Notes: generated from the sequence alone by a model not told the origin. Positions 8,978-17,623 are shown, counted from the stretch's first letter. The stretch is 64,000 bases of DNA from Roseovarius sp. Pro17 (GCF_035599575.1 NZ_CP141179.1:3509001-3573000); one strand, 5' to 3'. Translations and numbers: made by a program.

Positions 8978-10537
8978 TCAAGCAAAGGACCAGCGTTCCA
9001 TCCATCTTTCGCCGTCCATGTTGAAATGCGCCGAGAGTTGTTCGCCCGTCTGCACCTTTGAATCTGTGGCAAAGACGAAGTTCGCGAACACCGGAATAAC
9101 CGCGCCGCCGTCACCATTTAGTATTGTCTGCATTTCGAAATACATATCGCGCCGTTTTGGCTCGTCCAGTTCCGAGCGTGCGGAAACGAGCAGTTCGTTG
9201 AAGCGCTCATTTTCCCAGAACGTGTCGTTCCATGCGGCGCCCGAGGCATAAACCGTTGTCAGCATCGCATCCTCGACGGGGCGGCCTGCCCACCAAGCGG
9301 CTGAGAACGGCTTTTTCATCCAGACGTCGGACCAGTAACCGTCATTGGCGGCGCGGGTGACATCGATTTCGACACCGCACTTGGCCGCTGAGGCCTGATA
9401 GAGGGTTGCCGCGTCCACGGACCCCGGAAAGCCGGCGTCGGCGGCGGTCAACCCTACCGAAACTGAATCGAGGCCAGCCTTTTTCAGATGAAATTTAGCG
9501 CGTTCAGGATCGTAAACCGTCTGCTCCAGATCGGTATTGAAAAAACGCTGACTACGGCCGATCGGGTGATCGTTGCCGACGGCGCCGTATCCAAACAGGA
9601 TTTTGTCGACCAGTTCCTGCCGATCGATCGCATATTTCAGCGCGAGGCGTACATTGGGGTCATCGAACGGGGCAGTGTTCGTCGACATCGCAAACACGTA
9701 GTGCTGGCTGCCCTCGACCGAATGAACGGTCAGGCCCGGCTTCTGCCCCATACGTCCAGCGGTCTTGAGGTCGAGCTTGTCGGTCGCATGCACTTCGCCT
9801 GACACCAACGCGGAGGTTCGCGCGTTGGGATCAGCGACGGAAAGCAGTTCGACCTCTTCGAACCAGCCGCGGTTTTGGTCCCAATCGTCATGGTTGCGTA
9901 CGAACTTCGCCGAGATACCCGGCTCCAACTTGATCAGCTTGTAGGGGCCGCATCCATTCCCCGATTTCCAATCCACTCCGCCATCGACGGACGGCAGGAT
10001 CGGCATGTGATAATCGGTAAAGGTGAACGGAAAATCCGCGTTGCCGGTGGAGAGTGTGAATTCGACGACATCGTTGTCGGCCTCAACCTTTTCGATGTCC
10101 TCCAACAGCGTCTTGACAGCCGATTTGGACCCTTCCATAGTGTGATATTGTATCGTCGCGACGACATCCTCGGGCGTTAGCGGCTTGCCGTCGTGGAACG
10201 TGACACCGCGCCTCAATGTGAAGCGCCACGTCCGTGCATCAGGCGACGCCTCCCAGCTTTCAGCGAGTTGCGGCTCGATATCGCCGTCGGGCCGGATTCC
10301 CGTCAGGAAGCCATGCACGCCATAGGAAGTGGCCACCATGAAGCTGCCGGTATATGTCGCCGGATCAAGCGTATCGGTGGTTGCGCCATCGCCCTTGGCC
10401 ACGCGCAAGGTGCCCCCTCTGTTAGGTGTTGCAGCAAATGCACCGCCTGCGCTGTGGGACGCCGCCATCGCGGACAGGCCGAGGGCGGCGGTGCCACGCA
10501 TGAAGCTGCGCCGTGTCGGAAATTTTCTATCAAACAT
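8978..10537 (-). CDS. ABC transporter periplasmic peptide-binding protein (SBP_bac_5), Tat-exported
   Basis: This 519-residue solute-binding protein is of the DppA/OppA class. It has a twin-arginine leader (TRRSFMRG at about residue 8, then a hydrophobic stretch ending GGAFA), then GGTLRVAKGDG. The family's FTLRRGVTFHDGKPLTPEDV lies near residue 105 and NVRLALKYAIDRQELVDKI near 305. It should bind a dipeptide-like ligand in the periplasm. No permease or ATPase gene is adjacent, so it must share a membrane complex or be an orphan. Its neighbours are an XRE-cupin regulator and an M19 dipeptidase, consistent with uptake and hydrolysis of one class of dipeptide. Confidence 0.9.
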   Translation of the reverse strand: MFDRKFPTRRSFMRGTAALGLSAMAASHSAGGAFAATPNRGGTLRVAKGDGATTDTLDPATYTGSFMVATSYGVHGFLTGIRPDGDIEPQLAESWEASPDARTWRFTLRRGVTFHDGKPLTPEDVVATIQYHTMEGSKSAVKTLLEDIEKVEADNDVVEFTLSTGNADFPFTFTDYHMPILPSVDGGVDWKSGNGCGPYKLIKLEPGISAKFVRNHDDWDQNRGWFEEVELLSVADPNARTSALVSGEVHATDKLDLKTAGRMGQKPGLTVHSVEGSQHYVFAMSTNTAPFDDPNVRLALKYAIDRQELVDKILFGYGAVGNDHPIGRSQRFFNTDLEQTVYDPERAKFHLKKAGLDSVSVGLTAADAGFPGSVDAATLYQASAAKCGVEIDVTRAANDGYWSDVWMKKPFSAAWWAGRPVEDAMLTTVYASGAAWNDTFWENERFNELLVSARSELDEPKRRDMYFEMQTILNGDGGAVIPVFANFVFATDSKVQTGEQLSAHFNMDGERWMERWSFA

Positions 10538-10649
10538 TCGAGTATCTCCTCATTGGTTTTCGGATACTTGCGTCAGTCGGCGGCACTGGTCGCGAGAATT
10601 GTCGCGCCCAGCAACCGCTCCGTCACCTTCGGTGGCGATCCTGGATGGC

Positions 10650-11252
10650 TTATCCATCGCCCTTGTCTTGATCCTCGCCAAACAGCTGCAAGGTGCCTAC
10701 CCACATCACTTTGGCATTCTTCGTTGTCGGATTGCCGTAGAGGTGGAGTTCGCGCGAGTTGAAGTGGACCGTGTCCCCGATATTGAGGTCGAACCGCTTG
10801 CCATCCACCTCGCAGAAGATTGTCCCATCCAGCACGAGATACATCTCTTCGCCGTCATGGCGCTGCGGCTCGCAGGAATATCCCGGCGGGATGGTAATGA
10901 TGAGACCATTCAGGGTGCGACCATCGAAGGATCCGGTCGTCCGTTCATATATGACGTCGCTTTCGGGCACCGCGTATTGCACGCGATGCGCGGCATAGCT
11001 GGCTATCGACGTCGCGGGCGGGACAAAGAGGAAATCCCGCGCATCCGCGCCGAGCGCCTGACTGATCTGCACCAAGGACGCCAGCGACGGCGAAGCCTTG
11101 TCGTTCTCAACCTGCGACAAAAATCCGCGTGACAGACCGACCTGCGAGGCAAGCTGATCAAGTGTCAGCCCCCGCTCCTTGCGGCGCGCCCGCAACAGAG
11201 CGCCTACCCTCGGTCGGCTGTTCTTGGGGTAGCTGTTCGCGAAGTCGTCCAT
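10650..11252 (-). CDS. XRE-family regulator with C-terminal cupin
   Basis: This 200-residue protein has an HTH at about residues 15-70 (RKERGLTLDQLASQVGLSR, SQVENDKASPSLASL) and a cupin_2 domain at about 110-185 (HDGEEMYLVLDGT, IGDTVHFNS). This PuuR/SutR-like architecture typically senses an amino acid, polyamine or peptide ligand. It sits between the orphan binding-protein gene and the divergent M19 peptidase gene and is the likely local regulator. The intergenic interval 11253-11385 is AT-rich and should hold the divergent promoters. Confidence 0.88.
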   Translation of the reverse strand: MDDFANSYPKNSRPRVGALLRARRKERGLTLDQLASQVGLSRGFLSQVENDKASPSLASLVQISQALGADARDFLFVPPATSIASYAAHRVQYAVPESDVIYERTTGSFDGRTLNGLIITIPPGYSCEPQRHDGEEMYLVLDGTIFCEVDGKRFDLNIGDTVHFNSRELHLYGNPTTKNAKVMWVGTLQLFGEDQDKGDG

Positions 11253-11385
11253 GGTAAAATCATTGCTGAAAACAAAATGTTTAGCAATAGTAAAAAGTTT
11301 GATAAACGTAACCTACTCATCTGGCCACGGCATTCGCAAAGCGTTAGTTTGCGGCAACAACACTTGCCCGAGGCCGGAGAAAACC

Positions 11386-12363
11386 ATGTCATCACAAGCA
11401 ATTCGCTGGGACGCTCACTCCTGTGTCCCGCTCAAGAATGACTACCCATTCGAGCGCGTGATGCGCCACCATGCGAACGGTTTTCACTTTGTTTCGATCA
11501 ATGTTGGGATGGACGTAACGCCAGTTGGGGACATTATGCAGATGATCGCGTCGTTCCGGCGCCGAATCATCGCCCATCCTGATCTGATGCTGGCCAATAA
11601 CGTCGAGGACGTGGAGACGGCCGCGCGTCTGGGCAAGCTGGCAGTCGCCTTCGACCTAGAGGGGGCGATGCCCCTACTCGGGAATCCGGACATGGTCGAT
11701 CTCTACCATCGTTTGGGCGTGCGCCAGATGCATTTCGCCTACAATCGCGCCAACGATGCGGCTGGCGGCTGCTACGATCCGCAGGTCGAACTGTCTGCAT
11801 ATGGGGCGACGCTGGTTGCGAGGTGCGAGGATGCCGGGATCGTCGTCGACTGCGCCCACCTCAATGAACGCACCTCGCTGGCCATCATGGACATGGCGCG
11901 CAAGCCGGTGGTCATCTCGCACGCCAACGTCCGCGACCTGGAGCCGGATCTGCGCAACATCACCGGCGCGATGATCGACGCCTGTGCAAAATGCGACGGT
12001 GTGATTGGCGTGACCGGGATGAGCAAGCTTCTGCCGGAGGGCAAAGCGAATGTCGAAGGCATGGTCGAGCAGATCGACCATATCGTCCAGCGGGTCGGCC
12101 CGCGGCATGTGGGGATCGGGCTCGACTATGTCTACGATCAGGCCGACGAGGAACTTCCAGCAGGTGCAGACCCATCATACTGGTTTCCAACCGAACACGG
12201 GTTCGACGAGAATTTCTACAAATCATTGCAGTTCGTGCCGCCCGAGGAACTCGGTACGCTTGGCGACAGATTGGCAGCCTTGGGATACACAGACAGCGAC
12301 ATCGGTTTGATTTGGGGCGATAATTTTCACCGGATCGCCAAACGATGCTGGAAAGTGGTTTGA
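11386..12363 (+). CDS. Membrane-dipeptidase-like M19 peptidase with altered metal motif
   Basis: 325 residues. The ATG at 11386 has GGAG seven bases upstream; the upstream frame extension is not used. M19 amidohydrolase landmarks are VAFDLEGAMP (bridging Glu, about residue 91), VDCAHLNERT (His ~154), VISHANVRDL (His ~177) and HVGIGLDYVYD (Asp ~245). The first metal motif, normally HxD, reads DAHSC here, so Asp is replaced by Cys13. The protein may bind metal differently or use another substrate class such as a D-amino-acid derivative. Gene order with the dipeptide-binding protein and regulator suggests dipeptide catabolism. Confidence 0.8.
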   Translation: MSSQAIRWDAHSCVPLKNDYPFERVMRHHANGFHFVSINVGMDVTPVGDIMQMIASFRRRIIAHPDLMLANNVEDVETAARLGKLAVAFDLEGAMPLLGNPDMVDLYHRLGVRQMHFAYNRANDAAGGCYDPQVELSAYGATLVARCEDAGIVVDCAHLNERTSLAIMDMARKPVVISHANVRDLEPDLRNITGAMIDACAKCDGVIGVTGMSKLLPEGKANVEGMVEQIDHIVQRVGPRHVGIGLDYVYDQADEELPAGADPSYWFPTEHGFDENFYKSLQFVPPEELGTLGDRLAALGYTDSDIGLIWGDNFHRIAKRCWKVV

Positions 12364-12579
12364 GGGGCTGGCTGACGAAGCTGAACAGGTGAGTTGAGGT
12401 CTTATCGCGGTTTAGGTCCAGTCCCTTTCGAGCATTGTTTACCATGGGGGGCTGCACCGCCGCATTCGCATTTTTGCCATTCGCTCTATGTGCAGCATTT
12501 GAGTCGGTCGGATGGCAGCTACGCGGGACTTCCCGAACGTTCCGATTGATGCCCGAAAGCCCGCTTCGTCAGGCCCCTG

Positions 12580-13851
12580 TCATATACCCAACACTGCATT
12601 TCCGATAACGGCTTTGGGGCGATGCATGGCGAGCTGCCGACGCGCTTCGTCATGGCGCCCCAATCGCAACAAGACGCCGACCGACGCGTATTCGATCAGA
12701 TCACGTTGTGCGCGACTACCGCCAAGCCGCGCGTGATCCCACAGCGCTTTTGTCAAAAAGTCGTTTGCCTTTGACCAGTTCTGACCAGCAATGGCTGCGA
12801 ATGCTTCTGCCAGATAGCGAACAATGTCAGCGGCCGGTCCTTTGGCGCCTGTAATGATCCGTTCGAGTGCTTCTGATCTTCCTGCCATTGCGTAGGCAAG
12901 TGCTGCGTGCGCGTCCACAAAAGCCAAGCCTGGATCAGGAAAGTTCGCGGCTGCATAATCGCAGACTACCTGCCAACGTGCCTGCGGAACTTCGACGCCA
13001 GACATTTCCGCGCGGTAGAGGACAGCCGCCAAATCGACCATCACGTTCAACGGGGGCCCCCACGCCCCCCTCGGGTCAATGTCACTGTCAACGATCCGCC
13101 ACATCTCGTCTATGTCTCCCCGCGCCAAAGCCCATAGCGCGATGTGCCACGCAATATGGCAATGCATCTGCCCCTCTTTTTGGTATGAGCGTTGCCAATC
13201 GGTGATGAAGGCGTAGCCGGCGTTTGTTTGGCCCGTTTCGTAGAAAAGATGAGACCGAAAATGCGCACCATGCGCATTTCGCGGGTTGGCGGAAAGTGAC
13301 TTTTCAATGCTCTTTTCGGCTCGGTCAAACTGACCCACCTCGACCTGAGCAAACCCCAGCAGGCCTTGGAGCCACCAGTCGTCGCCATAATGGGGTTCCA
13401 GAATTTCGGCCAACGCAAGGTTCTCGGCTTCGCGCCCCGGTTGTCCGCTGAACCCGATCAGGCTTAGGACGCCGAGACAAGCCTGAGCGACCAGCACATC
13501 GCGGGGGTAGTCCCTGAGTTGCTCTCGTGCGGCTCGGTATCCCGCGGCGCTTCGACCTTCGATCAGCAGACCAATGATTTCGATCTGGCACCTCTCCCGG
13601 TTTGTCTGCGGTCGATCGCATTGCTTGGCATCCAGAAGCGACCGGCGTGCCCCTGCTCGATCTCCGATGAGTTGACGATAACGCGCCAGAACCACATGGG
13701 GGAGAGCGAAGTCCTTGTCTTCTTGAGTTGCCAGCACCAGTGTCGACTCGACGCCCGCCTCGGCACCAAGAAATCGATCAAGCCCCAGAATATACGCGTC
13801 CCGCGCAGTCTGAGAGTTCGTAGACAGGGGATTTCCGTATCGATCCTTCAT
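12580..13851 (-). CDS. TPR protein resembling TTC38
   Basis: About 423 residues, almost entirely helical repeats, from DAYILGLDRFLG to the HDEARRQLAMHRP tail. The order of segments (HVVLARYRQLIGDRAGARR, LLGFAQVEVGQFDRAEKSIE, HCHIAWHIALWALARGD, AHAALAYAMAGRSEALERI) matches the tetratricopeptide repeat protein 38 family. The conserved H...H pairs in NAHGAHFRSHLFYETGQ and MHCHIAWHIALW are present. The ATG at 13851 is taken instead of the GTG at 13860. It stands alone and its role is unknown. Confidence 0.75.
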   Translation of the reverse strand: MKDRYGNPLSTNSQTARDAYILGLDRFLGAEAGVESTLVLATQEDKDFALPHVVLARYRQLIGDRAGARRSLLDAKQCDRPQTNRERCQIEIIGLLIEGRSAAGYRAAREQLRDYPRDVLVAQACLGVLSLIGFSGQPGREAENLALAEILEPHYGDDWWLQGLLGFAQVEVGQFDRAEKSIEKSLSANPRNAHGAHFRSHLFYETGQTNAGYAFITDWQRSYQKEGQMHCHIAWHIALWALARGDIDEMWRIVDSDIDPRGAWGPPLNVMVDLAAVLYRAEMSGVEVPQARWQVVCDYAAANFPDPGLAFVDAHAALAYAMAGRSEALERIITGAKGPAADIVRYLAEAFAAIAGQNWSKANDFLTKALWDHARLGGSRAQRDLIEYASVGVLLRLGRHDEARRQLAMHRPKAVIGNAVLGI

Positions 13852-14062
13852 CAGGCGCACCTTGGTTGATCACAGGCAAGATACTTGAAAACGTGCATCA
13901 TGTCTGCGCGCTCCGAAGGAGCGGTCGGTCATAAGTCGTGCAGCATCATGCAGATTGGGCTCGAAGGCGACTTCGGAGGCGGCGCAGTATTTTGTGATAC
14001 GGTGTGTTGTCAATGTCGGGTTGTCGATGTGGGGGGGGAGCATGGCCGATCGGAGAGCTGTC

Positions 14063-14692
14063 ATGCAAACATCAAACTTACCTGCTATTCGCGCGCTTCG
14101 CCCCGTCTGGAACAAGGGGCGCAACGTAGGACAAAAACGACTGCTGAAGGCCAAACATGTCCGGGCGATCCGCGTGCGGCTTGAGCTCGCCGAGAACCAT
14201 CGTGATCTCGCCTTGTTCAACATGGCCATCGACACCAAGTTGCGCGGTTGCGATTTGGTGAAGATGAAAGTCGTCGGGTGATGGCTTCAGGCCAAATCAA
14301 GGAACGCGCATCCGTACTTCAAAGCAAAGCCCAAAAGCCAGTTCGTTTTGATATTTCGGAAGGCACGCGCGCCTCGGTGGCCAAGTGGATGGAGGACCCG
14401 CCGATGGTCGGTTCCGAACACCACTGGCCGGGGCGATTTCATGAACGCCTGCATATCTTCACGCTTCAATACGCCCGCATGGTGCGGGACTGGGTCTCGT
14501 CCATAGGCTTGGAAGTCACCGCCTGCGGCACCCACTCAATGCGGCGGACGAAGGCCACTCAGATATAAAAAAACGGGCAATCTGCGTGCAGTTCAGTTCC
14601 TGCTGGGACACACGAAGATGGACAGCATCGTTCGATATTTGGGCGTTGAACTTGAAGACGCGTTGGCAATTGCGGAAGCCATGGAAATCTAA
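14063..14692 (+). pseudogene. Tyrosine recombinase/integrase, frameshifted remnant
   Basis: Three consecutive frames make one integrase of the alphaproteobacterial MQTSNLPAIRALRPxWNKGR type. 14063-14281 runs to DLVKMKVV. The second frame resumes at about 14281 with MASGQIKERASVLQSKAQKP and runs to YGTHSMRRTKATQI-like sequence (CGTHSMRRTKATQI here) before a stop at 14568. After a one-base shift, NLRAVQFLLGHTKMDSIVRY...AMEI ends at 14692. The catalytic HxxR (THSMRR) and Tyr (VRYLG) are still readable. At least two indels inactivate it. It is a relic of an older mobile element next to the tRNA-Arg island. Confidence 0.8.
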
Positions 14693-14994
14693 ACTGTTGG
14701 GCCGTTCGACACGAGCGGCCCATATCACCTCCAACAAATCGAACAGTTGATCAGCCAACATGCAAAGATCTTCGACGATTGGATCGTGGGGGTGGATCTC
14801 CAAAAGAATTCTGCTTTCAAGGCATCAGGATCACCAACTGCGTCCAGCATCAGCATCAGCAGCCGATGCAACTGCACCAGCTCGTGCTTGAGATGCCAAA
14901 GGTGCGTCGCGCAGGCTCGACAGTAGGCAAAGGCATCTGCGATATGCTGTCGCGCCACCGAGCAGAAGAGAAGCGTTCTGTGCGGCCTCGCCAT
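14693..14994 (-). pseudogene. Small hypothetical gene with a frameshift
   Basis: On the minus strand, a frame from ATG 14994 reads MARPHRTLLFCSVARQHIAD, then HLWHLKHELVQLHRLLML and DAVGDPDALKAEFFW. At about 14800 the sense continues in a different phase as EIHPHDPIVEDLCMLADQLF. One missing base in the TTTTGGAG context would join them. The joined ~100-residue helical protein looks like a conserved accessory-region hypothetical, but I cannot name a family. Its 3' end runs into the antisense of the integrase relic. The remaining bases up to 15254 hold nothing recognisable. Confidence 0.4.
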
Positions 14995-15254
14995 GTTTCG
15001 AGAAAAAAATACGAGAACCGCACTCAGGCTTTTCATCGTGCGTAGTTTTCGTGGATTTGAGATGGAAATTGGACATGCTCGTATTTTTCTGAGGCACTTT
15101 CTGTTTCATATGGCTTTTTGGCGAGGGGAATTCGAGGGGCCGTGCGGCTTCGCTCTCTACGGTTATCTCATCCTTGGTAGCCGTCGCGCTCTTCCGCGTG
15201 GGAACGCGACCGACGGAAAAAAGCACGAGCACGAATTTTGAAAACTGTAAAGGT

Positions 15255-15301
15255 GGTGACCCCGGTTGGATTCGAACCAACAACCTGCCCCTTAGGAGGG
15301 A
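15255..15301 (-). repeat. Distal attachment site: 47-bp copy of the tRNA-Arg 3' end
   Basis: It matches 26425-26471 at 43 of 47 positions, covering CCA, acceptor 3' strand, T arm, variable loop and half the anticodon arm. The four differences all fall in the T stem and are paired: GCAGG/CCTGC in the intact gene is GTTGG/CCAAC here, so base pairing is kept. Identity stops abruptly at 15301/26471, inside the anticodon stem. This marks the recombination footprint. Confidence 0.9.
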
Positions 15302-15314
15302 ACCGTTCATAGCG

Positions 15315-16409
15315 TTATTCCTTCTTTGATTTCTGTTGTTTGGGTGTTTGTACAGGGTCTTTCTGTACATGGTTTGTACGAAAACGGGCCCTGACATCGG
15401 CCTCATCCGTCTCCGCATGGGCATAGATACGCATAGGTAAATTGGGGTCAGACCAGCGCCCAGCCTTGGCCGCAGTTACGGGGTCGACCCCTTGCCGCAC
15501 TACCAATTCCGTGAAGAACCCGTGCCTTCCTGCGGGGTGGGCTGAGAGGTATGGGATGCCCGCCCGCTTACAGATCGTCTTCCAACGCGTGTTGTAGCCT
15601 GTCGAACTGCCATAGCCGAACACACGAGGTTTCATGAACTTGCCAGTTTTACGGTTCTTGGGTCGCTTCGCTGGCAAGGCCAGCAGCTCGTCCATCATCT
15701 GCGGCGAAACAGTGATCCAGCTCTCCGGATGCCCCTTTTGGGCCTTGACCCTGACCTTGTTCTCAGAAGGCCTTAGATCGTCAGGCTCTAATGATACTGC
15801 CTGATCGATCCGCGCCGCCGTCTCGAACATGAAGCGGACCAATGCCGCGTTATATGGGTCGGCAGCGCTACAAAACGCCTCGATCCATTCCTTGTCCGCT
15901 GGTGTTCGCTCAACCCTGCTGATTTTCCCACGCCGCCTGTCCTGTGCGATCCGCTCGAACTTATCATAGGGCTTCACCCGTATAAGCGGCGTACCTTCCA
16001 ATTCGTGTGCGTTGTTGATCACTGCGCTGGCAGGCGTCACGATCTCACGCCACCACGTATCAGTAGACGCGTTCGGCTTTAGCTTGGGTCCCAGCCCCTT
16101 CAAGAGTGCGCCAGAGATCGCGGCCAAGGGCATGTCGCCTATTTGTCCGACAATTGGGATCAATTGCTTCGCGGCCTTCGGAGACGCATTGTAGAGCATG
16201 ATTGCATCAGAGAATGACTTGCTCGACTCTTCGCCAACCACATGGCGACGGATTTGCAGTTCAGTTTCACGGGCTACCCAGTCCCGTGCGCCTGCTTCTG
16301 TAGTCGATCTAGTGCTGTCGCGGTATGTGCGTGTGATCGGTCGGCCATTGTACTCGATCTTGCCGTAGACGTAGTAGTACTGGCCCCTCTTGTAGATTTC
16401 GAGCGGCAT
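15315..16409 (-). CDS. Tyrosine site-specific recombinase (island integrase)
   Basis: 364 residues. The N-terminal arm/core-binding region starts MPLEIYKRGQYYYVYGKIEY. The catalytic domain shows the first Arg in FETAARIDQAVSL (about residue 196), the HxxR box in SAHPAGRHGFFTELV (~303) and the Tyr nucleophile in LPMRIYAHAET (~340). It lies just inside the distal attachment repeat rather than beside the intact tRNA gene, and is read towards the repeat. It should integrate and excise the element at tRNA-Arg(CCT). Confidence 0.92.
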   Translation of the reverse strand: MPLEIYKRGQYYYVYGKIEYNGRPITRTYRDSTRSTTEAGARDWVARETELQIRRHVVGEESSKSFSDAIMLYNASPKAAKQLIPIVGQIGDMPLAAISGALLKGLGPKLKPNASTDTWWREIVTPASAVINNAHELEGTPLIRVKPYDKFERIAQDRRRGKISRVERTPADKEWIEAFCSAADPYNAALVRFMFETAARIDQAVSLEPDDLRPSENKVRVKAQKGHPESWITVSPQMMDELLALPAKRPKNRKTGKFMKPRVFGYGSSTGYNTRWKTICKRAGIPYLSAHPAGRHGFFTELVVRQGVDPVTAAKAGRWSDPNLPMRIYAHAETDEADVRARFRTNHVQKDPVQTPKQQKSKKE

Positions 16410-16621
16410 GACTGACCTCCTTCAAAAATCGTATCGATCTGCGCGGGTGTGATCAGCATGGTTCGCCCGAGCCGATAGAACGCGCCCATCTCATTTGCCC
16501 GCTCTCGCAGTGTGCGTTCGGAAATTTCAATCCCTCGCTCTGCCATGATCTCAACCCATTGTGCTGGCGTCTTGCCAAGTCCAAGGATTTGCGAGCTGTC
16601 AGTCTTGTCGATCTCTGCCAT
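16274..16621 (-). CDS. AlpA/excisionase-like winged-helix protein
   Basis: The first ~65 residues form a small DNA-binding domain: WVEIMAERGIEISERTLRER, then GAFYRLGRTMLITPAQIDTI. This is like MerR-type excisionases. The frame continues another ~45 residues of Ser/Thr-rich sequence, which overlaps the integrase start by 136 bases in another phase and may be a dispensable tail. Coupled expression with the integrase is likely. An Xis role in directing excision is inferred from position. Confidence 0.65.
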   Translation of the reverse strand: MAEIDKTDSSQILGLGKTPAQWVEIMAERGIEISERTLRERANEMGAFYRLGRTMLITPAQIDTIFEGGQSCRSKSTRGASTTTSTARSSTMADRSHAHTATALDRLQKQAHGTG

Positions 16622-16723
16622 TTTTTGGTTATCCTCTTTAGCTTTGTATTGCGCCAGACAACGTATGGAATCGCTTGTTCAGCACCATCTGACGTGTTCA
16701 GATGATTTGAAACGAAATTTGTC

Positions 16724-16754
16724 GTCCATATGTGCGAACTTCGCGCAAATGGAC
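16724..16754. promoter_or_regulatory. Imperfect palindrome, probable repressor operator
   Basis: GTCCATATGTGCGAA and TTCGCGCAAATGGAC form a 31-bp dyad with 13 of 16 half-site positions matching. It lies in the divergent interval between the AlpA-like/integrase genes (minus) and the XRE gene (plus), over the first possible start codon of the latter. Autoregulation by the XRE protein is inferred. Confidence 0.55.
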
Positions 16755-17200
16755 CGACTCGTCAACTGGAAACTGGATTGGTGCGAGAAACTCAAGGCAT
16801 ATTGGCTGAGATAGGTCCTCGGCTCGCGCTCACTCGAAACGAAATTGGCTTGTCTCAAGCAGCTATGGCTGAGGCGCTTGGTGTCTCGCCACGGGCATAT
16901 CACAGCTATGAAAAGGGCAAGCGAGGCATACCCGTAGAAGCCCTTGTCGCCATGATTGAACGGTTTGACATAGACATATCTTGGTTGTTGATGGGTGCGA
17001 AATCGGTGCGGGCATCCCACGATTTTGATGCATTGAAGCGCATTGAAAATTCGCTGGACCGTCACCTGTCCGACGAAAGCATCACGATCAAAGGTGAAAA
17101 ACGCGGGGCCATCATCGCCCGTTGGTATCAATCACACATAGAAGGTCGCGAGGTCACCGACGACGATATTCACACTTGGATTGAGCTTGTAAGGGAGTAA
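16730..17200 (+). CDS. XRE-family phage-type repressor
   Basis: Up to 156 residues with a clear HTH: LTRNEIGLSQAAMAEALGVS and PRAYHSYEKGKRGIPVEALV at about residues 33-72. After it comes FDIDISWLLMGAK, common in CI-like island repressors, and a C-terminal helical part. The ATG at 16730 lies inside the palindrome 16724-16754, so translation may instead start at the GTG at 16781. It is divergent from the integrase operon and four bases upstream of a small membrane protein gene. It probably controls integrase/excision genes. Confidence 0.8.
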   Translation: MCELRANGPTRQLETGLVRETQGILAEIGPRLALTRNEIGLSQAAMAEALGVSPRAYHSYEKGKRGIPVEALVAMIERFDIDISWLLMGAKSVRASHDFDALKRIENSLDRHLSDESITIKGEKRGAIIARWYQSHIEGREVTDDDIHTWIELVRE

Positions 17201-17204
17201 AAAA

Positions 17205-17501
17205 ATGCAAAAGCCGAGCGAAAACTGGAAACGCATCCGCCGGGCGACTTTGGGACGAGCAAAACGAACCGCAATTGAGCCATTATCACCACTGTACGAT
17301 GTGTATTCGGGCGTCTGTGCCCTATATCTTGCGGGCTTTCTCTACTTCAACTTCTTTGCCAACGACACAGAATTCAGTTGGTTCACTGCATGCCTAATCA
17401 TCTGTGTTGCCGTAGCCGGAGCCCTCGTTCCTGTTTTAACTGGCTCAGTTCTAACCTTACATTTCGCGAGCAAGAAATTGGAACGATTAATTGCGGAGTA
17501 G
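17205..17501 (+). CDS. Small two-helix membrane protein
   Basis: 98 residues: a basic N-terminus (NWKRIRRATLGRAKR), two hydrophobic helices (about 35-55 and 61-84) and a short charged tail KKLERLIAE. It begins four bases after the repressor stop, so it is cotranscribed. I recognise no family. In such position it could be an exclusion, immunity or toxin-like protein, but nothing in the sequence decides this. Confidence 0.6.
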   Translation: MQKPSENWKRIRRATLGRAKRTAIEPLSPLYDVYSGVCALYLAGFLYFNFFANDTEFSWFTACLIICVAVAGALVPVLTGSVLTLHFASKKLERLIAE

Positions 17502-17623
17502 GCATGACACGAAGCGCTGTATGGAGCCGCCGCTACTTGGATTGCGCTCTCTTACGTTCAACTCTGCCGAGCTGCGTTTGAAATTGGGCCTTCATCCGAC
17601 AAATATTTTCAAAGGATAGTTTA

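Noticed and set aside
12991..13205. Small plus-strand frames inside the TPR gene
   Set aside because: Shadow frames without RBS or recognisable sequence.
14831..15424. Minus-strand ORF of 197 codons across the attachment repeat
   Set aside because: It reads through the tRNA remnant and the integrase 3' end in a different frame; composition is non-coding.
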